The position numbers were made by a program, and so were the translations under genes. The notes beneath the pieces were generated by a model. The model was not told the DNA's origin. It did no database searches and saw nothing but the letters and a program-made list of their open reading frames with translations. 64,000 nucleotides of DNA from NCBI RefSeq assembly GCF_910592395.1, contig NC_088311.1:12900501-12964500 (forward strand). Reading direction: 5' to 3'. Positions 22,069 through 31,969 of this stretch are shown piece by piece. Each line of letters opens with the position of its first letter. Position 1 is the first letter of the stretch. The stretch is from Lineus longissimus (Eukaryota; Nemertea; Pilidiophora; Heteronemertea; Lineidae).

Positions 22069-23256
22069 CTACTTGCCTGGCCAGAGGTGTCTGGGTCCTG
22101 TGGACAGGCGCACACCCCTATTGGGAATAATGCTGTCATCTTTGATTGTTGTTTGGATAGGATGTCTTTTGAGATTGACGCTGATTGAATTGATGATTAG
22201 GTTGGTTGTTTGGGCGCTGTGGGAAGCTGTATTGTGAATTCTGGCCAACAGATCTACAAACCCGGCCAAAGTGATTCATTTTACCACAAGAATAGCACTG
22301 TTTACCTTAGGCAGAACATTGAGATTTAACAAAGCATGATAACTTACCACAGGCCGTGCATTTACTGTGTGGACTTGGGTTGCTCCATCTTGGCTGGTTG
22401 TGCTGATTCTGGCTGTGATTTTGCTGTTGATGTGGGGGGGGGGTCCGTTCCATCTCGGCGTGTCATTCCTTTGACTGTTCGGTCCATTTGACTTGCGAAT
22501 TTCCAGCACTGCCTTTGTTAGCTGATCGATTCTACTATTTAGATCTGCGAAGTCTGTGTTTGGCGTCGACATAGCCACAACTGGTACGTGTGGTGTCTCC
22601 TGTAGCACCTGTTCCGCTATTCTAGATGACTTAAGAAGGTCCATGAATTCGCATAACTATTTCTTTGATGGAAGGTTTTAGACCTTTGATTATAACTGTC
22701 ATTAGCACTTTTTCTGGAATATTATGACCATCCATGGCCATACGCATGCGGTCGAGGTATGTGGCTACTGTCTCTGTGGCGCTTTGAGTTCCAGACAAGA
22801 TAGCCATATCTAACGATTGCTGTGTATAGCGGGCCTTGAAAGCTGCTTCCAACAATGTAGCATCAACCCGTGTTGCCTCAAGTAAACTGCCATACCATAC
22901 CACATGGTGGCAGACTTTTCCAAATACAAAGGGAACCAGTTCGTTGCAGCTGCGGGATCCCATTTCATGGCTGCCGTTAAACGTGTCCATAATAACCACC
23001 AAAGATCTGCATTCTGGGAGCCATCAAATTTTGTGAGGCTCACTGGCGCCATTGCTGCCATATAAAAATCTCCTCCTACCTCTTGTTCCTCAGCTTCCTC
23101 TTGTTCCTCGGCTTCCTCGTATTCCTCAGCTGCAAACTCAGCTTCCTCGTGCTGTATCGTGTCCTGTTCTGCAGCTTGAGTTCCCTCCTCGTGGTTATGG
23201 TTATTCTCTCCTTCTAGGCGGACTAATCGGTTCTCTGGTTGTTTCCTCATAAACAT
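22069..23256 (-). pseudogene. Gypsy gag with CCHC knuckle, body 2
   Basis: The same split frames as body 1: 22810-23256, 22631-23002 and 22276-22644, with the knuckle at 22256-22298 and the G run near 22434-22443. No private difference was noted in the translated parts. Confidence 0.8.
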
Positions 23257-23262
23257 AGGGAC

Positions 23263-23280
23263 CCTTTGGGTTCTCCACCA
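23263..23280 (-). promoter_or_regulatory. Primer-binding site, body 2
   Basis: Minus TGGTGGAGAACCCAAAG, 3 bases from the end of LTR 3, the same as at 15463-15480. Confidence 0.6.
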
Positions 23281-23283
23281 ATT

Positions 23284-23979
23284 AATATGGGGCTGGGGGA
23301 CTAGCGGGAAATAGCTTTAAATGAAGAAAAGGAGATTCCAAATTAATTACAGTTTCCAATATATTTTGCTCACTCCAAAGGCTGGTTAAAAGTGCTTAGA
23401 CCCAGTGGTCCCAGCACTTTATACCAAATCCGAATGGAGCTGACCAATGAAAGCTGTAGTTTGGAATCCCTTAATTCTGGTAAGAACCAATCAGCAGGCT
23501 TTTGACAGATGCCAGCTGCATCCCATGCCAAGCCCCCTTGGCTAGGCCTTGTGGATAAATATTGTTCAGTCATACCAAACCAATGACATAATCACAACAA
23601 GCTCGACAAGTTATAACAGTTGGCCTAATACTTCCTGAGTAGGACAAAGGTGACACTAATTACTGACATGACTGAGTGAGTTGCCCTCATAGTGCTAATC
23701 CTCCAACAAAGGCTTAGTATGATGTGGAAGCCTGTCTTTGTTTGGTTGCAATGTTAATGCCAATCCACAGTCTAATTAGTGACTGTGCTGTGACTTGCTA
23801 TGAACAAAATTAGCTAAACAATGGTTGTCATGCAGGACAGCAGTGGCATAAGAAATCCTGAAGGAGTTTTACAATTTAGGAGTTTGTAGGCAAAACTAAA
23901 ATGAAAATTAGGACTTCTTAAATGAGAAATGAATAAAGTATCAAATTAAATTTTTTTAGCTGAGAAAGTCACCATAAAA
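23284..23979 (-). repeat. Gypsy LTR 3 (outer 5' LTR), 696 bp
   Basis: It aligns with LTRs 1 and 2 except that the 482-bp segment and one of its flanking 80-bp direct repeats are absent. There are several single-base or 2-bp changes, e.g. ATTGTTCAGTC for ATTATTCAATC near 23565, CCTGTCTTTG for CCTCTGTCTTTG, and ACAGCAGTGG for ACAGCTGTGG. It ends CACCATAAAA and is followed by the target duplication CTTGT at 23980-23984. Confidence 0.9.
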
Positions 23980-23984
23980 CTTGT
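23980..23984. repeat. Target-site duplication CTTGT, right copy
   Basis: Matches 7685-7689. Confidence 0.9.
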
Positions 23985-24042
23985 CGCGAAAAGGAGGGTT
24001 GTTGTTCAGTTAACGTTGCAATTGTTCAAAGCGGCGCTCTGC

Positions 24043-25587
24043 TTATGGCTTATTATCTACAAGATCCGGGGGTTTCGACCATAACATGCTGACTTCATAA
24101 TGACCATTCTCTGTAATACATGTTGTTGTGTCAAGTGTTTCTTGTGCTCTTTTATCTTCCATTGAATAGGGGACATCTGTTGCATCGAGAGTACTAAAGC
24201 TTTCGGTTTTCCAGAACCGTTCAACACTCTGTTCTAAGTCGGTGATCATGTTGATCAGAAAGTTGTTGACACTCACATCATGTTCATTACCAGAACTATC
24301 AGGTTGAGCACGATCCACACCCATTACAGTCCATCCCAAGGGGGTATGTACGGCGATTGGCAGATCTACAGGGCCTTCCCGGACTTCTAGTTGTGTGTGG
24401 GCCTTCGTAACATTAACCCCTATCAAAACCTTTATGTCTAGCGAGTCAGGTGCATGTTCCAAGTTCAAATGATGTACATGTGGCCAGGATGAGAAATCTG
24501 CATTGTTACCAGCATGAACCGAAAGACTAAAAGGCTCACTGAAAGTCCACGCTTCTTTTACTCTAATTAGTGGTTTGGAATCATTTTTGGGATCACTCAA
24601 CCAAAACGATAGACACTTGGACTGTTGTTTCGATAGCTTGCCACCAACGCCACACATGCGTAACTTTGATGAGGGACCTTTCAAACCAATACTTTTTGCA
24701 AAATCTTCTTGCATGAGTGTAGCCTGACTACCACTATCAAGTAACCCGTATGTATCAACGACCTGTCCACTGGGAGTGTGAATTCGCGTCGGCAATGTCT
24801 GTAGATATACCACTGATTTTCCTTTTTTCATGAAACCAACACCAACGGAATGGACGTCTGGCTTGCTTCCTTCCTTTGGCATGCCTGCTTTAGTTTGATC
24901 TGTTGAGAAACTACTTTGAGCCAGCTTAGGAGCAGAAAAGGCTTCATGAAGGATTGTAGCATGCGATTTGCCGCAATCTTTAACTTTGCATCTTATCTTG
25001 AGGAAACATCCACTAGACCTGTGGGTAGTTTTGGTACACAGAAAACATCTGCCCTTTTCCTTAAACCAGGCTAGGCGCTCACTTAGCGTTTTACAGGAAA
25101 ATTTAGCGCATGAGTCCAGCCAATGTTCACCATTGAAATAGGCACAGTATTTCTTAACCTGGGTAGAGGGTGTAGTCAATGTGGTTACTGTTTTCTTCAC
25201 CTCATGTCCCTTCTTAGACTTGTCAATACTCTGATAACACGGCGGATCTGACGACAACGATGTAAAACGCAAGGCATTCCCTTTAGACTTCAGCCATTGA
25301 TAGAACAACTCAACTGTTGGGTTTCCTTTGCCCTTCTTAACTACCCAATTCCCCCACGATTCTTGCATATTGTCCGGAATTTTGGAAGTCAAATCACACA
25401 GGAGACCTTTAGCTTGTAAATCTGCTTCGTAGCCCATGGTTTTAAACATTTGAATCAACTGAAACACATTTGTGAAAAAAGTACCCAAATCGCAAATACC
25501 GCGTAACTTCGGCCACTGGCGTACCTTTCTAATGAAGCCATCAATTACCAGTGCTGGGTTACCATATCTATCCCTAAGTTCAGTCAT
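24043..25587 (-). CDS. Pao Gag C-terminal/zinc knuckle/aspartic protease polyprotein, long ORF (element 1)
   Basis: 514 codons. Residues ~1-135 belong to the DUF1759-like Gag region of Pao elements (DRYGNPALVIDGFIRKV, WLKSKGNALRFTSL). Residues ~165-220 hold Cys/His clusters (CAYFNGEHWLDSCAKF, GRCFLCTKTTHRSSGC, CKVKDCGKSHATILHE), the Pao zinc-binding region. Residues ~270-430 are the DUF1758 aspartic protease with GLLDSGSQATLM as active site and later LIGVNVTKAH and TPLGWTVMG. The C-terminus leads toward RT but meets a stop at 24043. Function: particle assembly, RNA binding and polyprotein processing. It is nearly intact. Confidence 0.85.
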   Translation of the reverse strand: MTELRDRYGNPALVIDGFIRKVRQWPKLRGICDLGTFFTNVFQLIQMFKTMGYEADLQAKGLLCDLTSKIPDNMQESWGNWVVKKGKGNPTVELFYQWLKSKGNALRFTSLSSDPPCYQSIDKSKKGHEVKKTVTTLTTPSTQVKKYCAYFNGEHWLDSCAKFSCKTLSERLAWFKEKGRCFLCTKTTHRSSGCFLKIRCKVKDCGKSHATILHEAFSAPKLAQSSFSTDQTKAGMPKEGSKPDVHSVGVGFMKKGKSVVYLQTLPTRIHTPSGQVVDTYGLLDSGSQATLMQEDFAKSIGLKGPSSKLRMCGVGGKLSKQQSKCLSFWLSDPKNDSKPLIRVKEAWTFSEPFSLSVHAGNNADFSSWPHVHHLNLEHAPDSLDIKVLIGVNVTKAHTQLEVREGPVDLPIAVHTPLGWTVMGVDRAQPDSSGNEHDVSVNNFLINMITDLEQSVERFWKTESFSTLDATDVPYSMEDKRAQETLDTTTCITENGHYEVSMLWSKPPDLVDNKP

Positions 25588-26110
25588 TGCTTTGGGGTAA
25601 TCCTTAGCGTCCAGTAACAGACCAAATACCTTGCTGCGTGGCTCCTGGCCTAAATACGTTTTAAGATAGCCTAACCTTTACCCGTCAGTCAATGCGGGAT
25701 TATCATGAATGAGGTTTTTGAATGACAGAAACCACTCAGGCCAGTCAGCCGGTTTACCACTAAAAACTTCTATCTTAAACTCAGGCAAACCTGGACCATA
25801 GTGAACAAAAAACGGAGGATTCTGACATTCATCTATAGTCATCATAGACACACTATCAGATTTTGAATTCAGTTCAAGTTCCTTTAGGTCATAACTAGCA
25901 CGCACGGTTTCTAAACGTTTCTGAATATTCAATTTGCGTGTTTCAAGTTCAATCTATTCTGTCTCCAGTTCAGCACATTTTGTCTTATAACGAAGGCGCA
26001 GCTCAGCTTTCTTTAATTCAACAGAATTACATGTAGTTTGATCACTGGATGACGAGTGTTCACGGGGTTGACTACCATCAGGAACTGCCAGTGTGTCAGG
26101 TTCGTCAAAT
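25588..26110 (-). pseudogene. Pao Gag N-terminal region with stops (element 1)
   Basis: 25678-25932 reads IQKRLETVRASYDLKELELNS (a coiled coil) then FKIEVFSGKPADWPEWFLSFKNLI, the conserved DUF1759 start 'F.G....W..F...F'. TAA at 25678-25680 separates it from RLGYLKTYLGQEP, in the same frame as the long ORF. Another TAG lies near 25950 inside the coiled coil (KCAELETE before it). The reading continues upstream to about 26110. These are simple nonsense changes in otherwise good coding sequence. Confidence 0.75.
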
Positions 26111-26820
26111 TCATTGTCAGAACCTTACGACAATCTTTTGAGTCATCTCGGGAACATATTTCGATATGCACAAGGTGATATAAAGGAGTCCCTTATGAAA
26201 CTAGAACTTCAGCGTCTTGTGGAAACACCCGTGCAGCGCCAGTTGTACTATGTTCCAGCAGTACAAGGACAGTTGCTGCATTAACAGGCAGGCGAAACAC
26301 AAGATTATAGACGATATCATATCGCTGGGCACCAGCCTTTTTAACCAACGTCCCACAAAGGCTCTAAACAAACGAACCGGCGACCCAAGAGTTTCAGCTT
26401 CAGGATAGCGTCATACTCGAGGAAGAGAACGTCTCCGAACTGTTAAAACAACTGTTAAATCGCTTACGCAGCTCATCCTATGCAACGGTGGTACACCAGA
26501 TAACATACGGGTCATCCACAGGCTGATGATGATGACCGTATTACCAACAGTGACATGTCAGAAACCACCACAGGTAACGCATCACTTGTCAGTGAATCCG
26601 AGGACCCGCCAAGTGAGACGGATGCCGATCACTTAACCTTTGCTCTATCCAGCTGGCAAACAAGGAAGATTGCGAAAGCGAAACGGCGACGGAAAACAAA
26701 TGAAACGATGATGACGCCCCAGTGGCGAACCGACTGGTAGGCGCCGAGCTGAAATCCGCCCCAACTTGAAACACATCGACACGAACATCTAGTAAGGGCC
26801 AGGCGAACAAAACTCACCTG
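26111..26820 (+). other. Junction between the two head-to-head Pao elements
   Basis: Short plus-strand frames only (26093-26284, 26555-26740). They may be remnants of the N-terminal gag of element 2 (charged, e.g. KRRRKTNETMM), but none is recognised. No LTR copy resembling that at 33360 was found here, so both elements have lost their 5' LTRs or the LTRs have diverged. Confidence 0.35.
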
Positions 26821-26824
26821 GAAA

Positions 26825-27708
26825 GTGCCACGTCAAAAGCAGGGCCCCGGAATGATTCTGAACCGATATATGCCGGTGACGTTGACAGACTCGCCAACGG
26901 ACGTCAGGAGGCACCTTAAATCGATCGATGTGAATGGTGTCTTCGACATTAAACCCTTTCGAGAAACTCACAGGAAATCATTTAGAGTCGACATCCTGGC
27001 CAAAGATTTTGATATGGCTTGTGCAAAGGCAACAGTCACACTCACAGGGTCACCAGTTTCGCCATCAAGGGCAGGCTAAAGACTCACAGCAACAACACGC
27101 GCAAGGACACCGTTTTCACCAGCAAGGACAGTCTATTAACACGGAGCGACAACAAAATGGGCATAAACGCAACTGCAGTAACGGATGTCGAACCGGACGT
27201 CAGTACTACAGCAACAAAACGTCAAGAAGATGAAGACGACGATGACGGTGTTGTCAAAGAAGAAGGTGCGGCCTCTAAACGGGAGGCAGACTTGTCGAAG
27301 TTGGTTCGACTGCCAAAAATAGAATTGCCCTAGTTCAAAGGAGAGGTTATGGAATGGCAGTCGTTTTGGGATAAGTTTGACGCGCTGATACACACATCTG
27401 ACATGCCTCAAATTAGCAAACTCACGTACTCCGACTCTTATCTTGAGGGAGAGGCCAAGGCGACCATCGCTGGTCTCCCAGTTACCGCAGATCACTATGA
27501 CGATGCACGTCAGCTACTCGCCGATCGATATGGCAGGAAGCCGAAAATAACATTCGCGCACATTCAGGCATTGCTCAAAATGAGCACTCGTTCGCAGACT
27601 AGTGGGGGTAAAGTCTCCCAACTCTCAAAACTATATGGCGAAGTAAAGTCACATGTAAGGAGCCTGGATGCTATGGATATTACTGGGGACCGGTATGGTG
27701 TATTTTAA
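26825..27708 (+). pseudogene. Pao Gag (DUF1759), element 2
   Basis: 27019-27333 ends in LSKLVRLPKIELP and is followed by TAG at 27331-27333. The next codons in the same frame (FKGEVMEWQSFWDKFDALIH, from about 27334) continue the DUF1759 start 'LP.i.Lp.F.G....W..F...F', so the stop is a point lesion. 27349-27708 then gives TYSDSYLEGEAKATIAGLP and ADRYGRKPKI, with a frameshift before the end near 27690. The acidic run EDEDDDDGVV precedes the domain. The first frame (26825-27079) is charged and unrecognised. Confidence 0.75.
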
Positions 27709-27779
27709 CCCCGGTGATACTCTTGTGCCTGCCAATGGTTGTCAGGCTGGAGTAGGCTCGAGAAGGAGAGAGTCACGAG

Positions 27780-28328
27780 GATGACCTCGACTTCCTTCTT
27801 GAATTTCTCAAGCAGGAAATACGGCAACGCGATAGTGCTGAATCCTTCAAGGACTTAAAATCCGAGGAAAAACCTGTCGCCGATGTTGCAGCGTCGATGC
27901 CCTCAGTGGGGGCTTTATATACGTCGTCTGGAAACAGCAAAGGTCAGTGTGAGATGTGTCATAAATCCCATCCCACTTCGAAATGCTGGGACCTCACCAA
28001 GGTATCCTTCGCGGAACGCAAGGAATGGGTTCACAAGAACAAATTGTGTTTCCTGTGTTTAGGGGCACATTATGCCCGGTCATGTAGTGCAGAGTGTCCC
28101 AAGTGTAGTGGGGGACACTACTGGATTCTCTGCGAGAGAACCAAGGATAAGAAATCTGATTCAACTAAGGATGGAAACGGTCGTTCCAATAGCGACACTA
28201 ACGGTAGTAACGCTTACAATTCTGCGCCAGTGGAAAATGTGCGTGGTAGTTCCACGACCTTGCCCAACATGTATCAAACACCGCAAATAATATGCGTACC
28301 GTGTTGCTCGTTGCAAAGGTTTTTGTAA
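27780..28328 (+). pseudogene. Pao zinc-knuckle region, element 2
   Basis: The frame 27897-28328 (open further upstream to about 27780: FLLEFLKQEIRQRDS) contains CEMCHKSHPTSKCWDL, KNKLCFLCLGAHYARSC and CPKCSGGHYWILCE, i.e. three Cys/His groups typical of the segment between Gag and protease in Pao polyproteins. It ends at a stop after CVPCCSLQRFL while the next frame (28292) begins the protease, so there is a frameshift near 28300. Confidence 0.75.
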
Positions 28329-28960
28329 AGTGCGGTGACGGGTTCACTAGTGCTACACTGCTGTTTGACAGTGGCTCTGATCAGAGTTATGTGTCGTCGC
28401 GTCTGGTTCAGAAAACAAAACCAAAATGGGCTTGTGGTGTACCTATTCAGTTCGCCTCCTTTGGAGGGGGTACCTCTGGCAATGGTAAAGTTCATAATGT
28501 GTATGAGCTCGAAGTCTGCAGCCTGAAGGCCACTGAAATTTAACGTATTTCTGCTGTAGAAGTACCTCCAATCTGCACTCCCTTGCAAAAGCCACAGATA
28601 CCAAGCCGGATACTGGAGGATTTCTCTGGTATCGAATTTGCTGACTCCTACACTGCGGGTGAGGAGGTCGTCTCTGTTGACATTTAGATCGGCATTGACC
28701 AGTATTGGGATCTGATGAGGTCAGGTCTCAAACGTCATAGGGAAGGTCCTATGGCCCAACAGACATCCTTTGGTTGGGTGATGTCAGGTTGTCTGAAGAA
28801 TCAGAGTGTTGAATTTAATTCACATGTTAAAATTACTCATCAGTTGCTTTGCTTAGATCAAATCATGCGTAACTTCTGGGAGCTGGAGTCCTAGTCAGAG
28901 CCATAGGCATCAACCATGAAGAGAGCCACCCCCTGACCGGTGATCAAGAAGTTAGAGGAG
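28292..28960 (+). pseudogene. Pao DUF1758 aspartic protease, element 2
   Basis: 28292-28543 has TLLFDSGSDQSYVSSRLV (active-site DSGS) followed by VYELEVCSL. After a TAA at 28541-28543 the same general region reads PSRILEDFSGIEFADSY and IGIDQYWDLM with TAG stops (near 28685 and 28890), then SFGWVMSGC, the conserved 'GW...G' after the Pao protease. Inactive because of several stops. Confidence 0.7.
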
Positions 28961-29100
28961 ACTGTGAAGTTCAAAAATGGTAGGTATCAAGTAGCCCTGC
29001 CCTGGAGAAGCGACTTCAGACCTGGGATGCTCCTGGACAACAAAGCCATGGCTAGGAAGCGACTAGTCACACAGAATCGCAGCTTCGAGAAGATCAAGAA

Positions 29101-30420
29101 TTGAAAGGTAAATTCAATTCTATTGAATATGAAAACCTTGGATTCATCGCTGAAGTGTTGCCGGAGGAGTTATCGGGTCCCTACCCGGTATTTTACCTGC
29201 CTCATAGGCCGGATGTAAGAGAGCATGCTGCCAGCTCAAAGGTCAGACCGATCTTTGATGCGTCAGCTAAGTGCTACAACAAAGTATCTCTGAATGACTG
29301 CCTTGAAACTGGGCCGTCCCTGATGCCTAACTTAGTGGAGATACTGTTGAGGTTTCGCAGGTGGCAAGTAGCTCTCACTGCAGATGTGAGTAAGGCTTTT
29401 CTGCAAATTGGAGTTCGCCCAGAGTATCAGAATGTACACAGGTTCCTCTGGGATTGTAATGGGAAAGTACGTTCCATGAAGTTTCTGCGTGTACCATTTG
29501 GCAACCGGAGTTCACCATTCTTGCTGAATGCTACCATAAAGCATCACTTGGCTACCTACCCTCCATCATTGGTGGTGGAGGAGCTTTTTGAGAATGTGTG
29601 GGTTGAAGATTGGCTGTCTGGAGCCGATACTGATCTTGACTCATGTAACTTGTTTGATGAAGGTTGTGCTATTTTCAGTGCCGCTGAGATGAAATTGGCT
29701 AAGGGCCATTCCAACAGTCGTGTGTTGCTTGACAAATTCTGTCAGGACTTGGGAGACAACCACCTCCAAGATGATGCTGTGAAGGTCCTGGGAATGAAGA
29801 GGCTGAGTAAAGAAGATAGCTTTACCTTTGATGGTGCCCAGATACCTCCTATAGGTGATCTGTTTTGCTCAAAACGTACTGTTCTTAGTCTTCTTTCCAG
29901 GATATTCGACCCTGTGGGATTTGTGAGTCCCTATGTGATGACAGCTAAGATACTGCTCCAAGATGTGTGGCACTGTGGTCTAAGTTGGGATGAGGTTCTT
30001 CCTGATGATCTGCTCACCAGATTTGTGTTTTGGGTGACTGGATTGGAAGTGCTCCAAACGTGGAGAATCCCTTGCTGCAACTTTCCTGGTACAGTATGGA
30101 AGGAGACGGTTGACCAGTTAGAGTTCCATGTCTTCTCAGACGCGAGCATGAAGGCCTTTGGCGCGAACGTGTATGCAAGAATACCAGATGGTAAAGGTGG
30201 CTTCAGGGAGGCATTTGTTGCCTCTAAAGGTAAGGTAGCCCCTCTGAAAAGAGTAACACTGCCCAGGCTAGAGCTACTTGGAGCACTAGTTGGTGCTAAT
30301 CTGCTTTCATTTGTCTTAAAGGCGCTGAAGTTGGATATTTCTAAAGTTTCCTACCACTGCTGGTCCGACTCGACCATTGTTCTGTCTTGGATAAACCGTC
30401 TAAGTTTAAGACATTTGTAG
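29101..30420 (+). CDS. Pao reverse transcriptase/RNase H, long ORF with altered active site (element 2)
   Basis: 439 open codons (first codon TTG, real start upstream in the polyprotein). RT blocks: VRPIFDASAK, ALTADVSKAFLQIGV (first catalytic Asp) and RVPFGNRSSPFLLNATI. The box that should be YVDD reads VWVEDWLSG, i.e. W-V-E-D, so the first Asp of the pair is Glu and the Tyr is Trp. The connection DPVGFVSPYVMTAK and RNase H follow: FHVFSDASMKAFG, LPRLELLGAL and HCWSDSTIVLSWI. A one-base shift near 30400 ends the frame; the next frame continues with KFKTFVGNRVKDIQ (30387-30480). The active-site changes suggest long decay, or copying by another element's enzyme. Confidence 0.8.
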   Translation: MKGKFNSIEYENLGFIAEVLPEELSGPYPVFYLPHRPDVREHAASSKVRPIFDASAKCYNKVSLNDCLETGPSLMPNLVEILLRFRRWQVALTADVSKAFLQIGVRPEYQNVHRFLWDCNGKVRSMKFLRVPFGNRSSPFLLNATIKHHLATYPPSLVVEELFENVWVEDWLSGADTDLDSCNLFDEGCAIFSAAEMKLAKGHSNSRVLLDKFCQDLGDNHLQDDAVKVLGMKRLSKEDSFTFDGAQIPPIGDLFCSKRTVLSLLSRIFDPVGFVSPYVMTAKILLQDVWHCGLSWDEVLPDDLLTRFVFWVTGLEVLQTWRIPCCNFPGTVWKETVDQLEFHVFSDASMKAFGANVYARIPDGKGGFREAFVASKGKVAPLKRVTLPRLELLGALVGANLLSFVLKALKLDISKVSYHCWSDSTIVLSWINRLSLRHL

Positions 30421-30549
30421 GCAACCGTGTGAAAGATATACAGTATTTGACAAACCCTGCCCAGTGGCGGCATGTTGAAAGTGCAGAAAAAACCCTGCCG
30501 ATTTGGTGTCCAGGGGAGTACTTGCCCAGACATTGTGTGATAATCCGCT

Positions 30550-31969
30550 GTGGCTTCAAGGCCCAGCATGTCTGTTTTACCTCTTGTTCTTGCAGATGCT
30601 AAAGAGGAGTCTCCAATGGATGAGACCCATGAGGAAATCGGCAAGAGTACCAGTACAGGAACTAGTCTGGTGTCCGGCACACCTGAGAATAGGGACTTTG
30701 TACTGCCTACCAATTCGAAATGCTGGGGCACCTTTGGTAAGGCCCTGAGGATCACGGCCCTGGTGCTGAGGTTTATCAGAAACCTGAAGTTTAGAGTTAG
30801 GAGGGTTGCGGTCGGCCCTGTTCCGGATGATAAGGTGAGTGATAACCTTTCTCTTGATGAATTGTCTGAGGCCAAGAAGAGTGCCTATGGAGCTGAAATG
30901 GAAGCGCTGGAGAGGGGTACTAGTGTACCAAAGCATTCCTCCCTGATGATTCTCTCACCTTTCCTAGACGAGGACGGGTATGTTAGGATCAAAGGAAGAC
31001 TGCAGCTGTCTAGTCTATCCTACCAGGCCAAGCATCATATTATCCTCCCCAGTCACTGGTTGACTTAGGTTGCTAGTCAGGTCTCAGCACATACTAATGA
31101 AGCATGCTGGTGTGAATGCTATACTGTCATCCATGCGTGGATGTTACTGGATTGTTGGTGTACGCAAGCCGGCCAAAGGTGTGAAACGTGAGTGTGTGAG
31201 GTGTCAGCAATAGGATGGTGCCCCCTGCAATCGCCCAGTGGCGCCACTGCCTGCACTTAGAGTGAAACAAACCTCACCCTTCACTGTGACGGGTATGGAT
31301 TACTTTGGCCACCTGTATTGTGCTGACCAGCCAGGGAAGAAGAAGTATGTGCTGCTGTTAATTTGTGCTGTGGTAAGAGCCCTACACCTAGAGCTCACAG
31401 ATTCACTGTCTTTGCCTGACTTTATGCTAGCCTTCTGTCGCTTTACAGCACGGAGGGGTCTGCCTTCGGTCACATTCAGTGACAACGCGATGACATTTTT
31501 GGCAGCGAAATTTGAATTGCAGAAGGAGTATGGACACCTGGCGCCCAAATGGAAGTTCATAGTGCCACGCAGCCCCTGGCATGGTGGCTGGTGGGAGCGC
31601 CTGGTGCGCTCTGTCAAGTCTGGTCTCAGGAAGTCGGTTGGTACGGCTTCCCTGACCCGTGCTGAGCTGGAAGCTCAGCTCCTTGAGATAGAGGCCTGTG
31701 TAAACTCAAGGCCACCCACCTACACTGGTGATACTGTTGACACTCCTGACCCCCTTACTCCCTCTCACTTTCTCATTGGCAGGGGATCCCATTTCCAACC
31801 GGAAGAAGGCCTTTCCTCTGATGTGGAATCTGCTGTGACCTCTGATGACCTACAGGACCGCCTGGCTTTGCAAGAATTGCGCCTGAAGCAATTCTGGAAC
31901 GTTTGGACACAGGAGTATCTGAGAAATTTCCTCATGTTGTCACTAAGTTCAAAACACATGGTGAGTTGA
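30550..31969 (+). pseudogene. Pao integrase, element 2
   Basis: 30550-31068 is the linker (ALRITALVLRFIRNLKFRVRRVAV, SLMILSPFLDEDGYVRIKGRL, AKHHIILPS). A TAG at 31066-31068 and a TAG near 31211 break the HHCC region (HAGVNAILSSMRGCYWI...CVRCQQ). The catalytic core 31238-31969 is open: GMDYFGHLY (Asp), FSDNAMTFLAAKF (Asp), WHGGWWERLVRSVK (Glu) and LLEIEACVNSRPPTY. It ends with LKQFWNVWTQEYL, the start of DUF5641, where a frameshift leads to the next frame. The DDE triad is intact in this part. Confidence 0.8.

Larger units (their letters stand above)
7690..23979 (-). mobile_element. Tandem Ty3/gypsy array: LTR-body-LTR-body-LTR (16.3 kb)
   Basis: Two nearly identical gypsy bodies in minus orientation (8868-15483 and 16662-23283) share the middle LTR (15484-16661) and are bounded by LTRs 7690-8867 and 23284-23979. 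The whole array, not each body, has the 5-bp duplication CTTGT at its ends, so one integration event was followed by a duplication of LTR plus body, for example by unequal exchange between LTRs. Bodies differ by a 6-bp length change at 13131-13140 versus 20925-20946 and by scattered single bases. An assembly artefact must be excluded, but the private differences between copies argue for two real copies. Confidence 0.9.
23985..26110 (-). mobile_element. BEL/Pao retrotransposon 1, gag-protease portion (right of the gypsy insertion)
   Basis: The proximal half of the element whose pol is at 4729-7689. The last codons before the insertion (23985-24042) are in frame with the RT codons on the other side but contain two TAA stops (near 24040 and 24013), so the element was, or has become, defective. 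Its 5' end near 26110 joins sequence leading into a second Pao element of opposite orientation. No LTR is visible there. Confidence 0.85.

Noticed and set aside
26589-26817. Minus frames of 62-73 codons at the Pao junction
   Set aside because: No similarity to Pao gag; opposite strand to the charged plus frames; likely chance.
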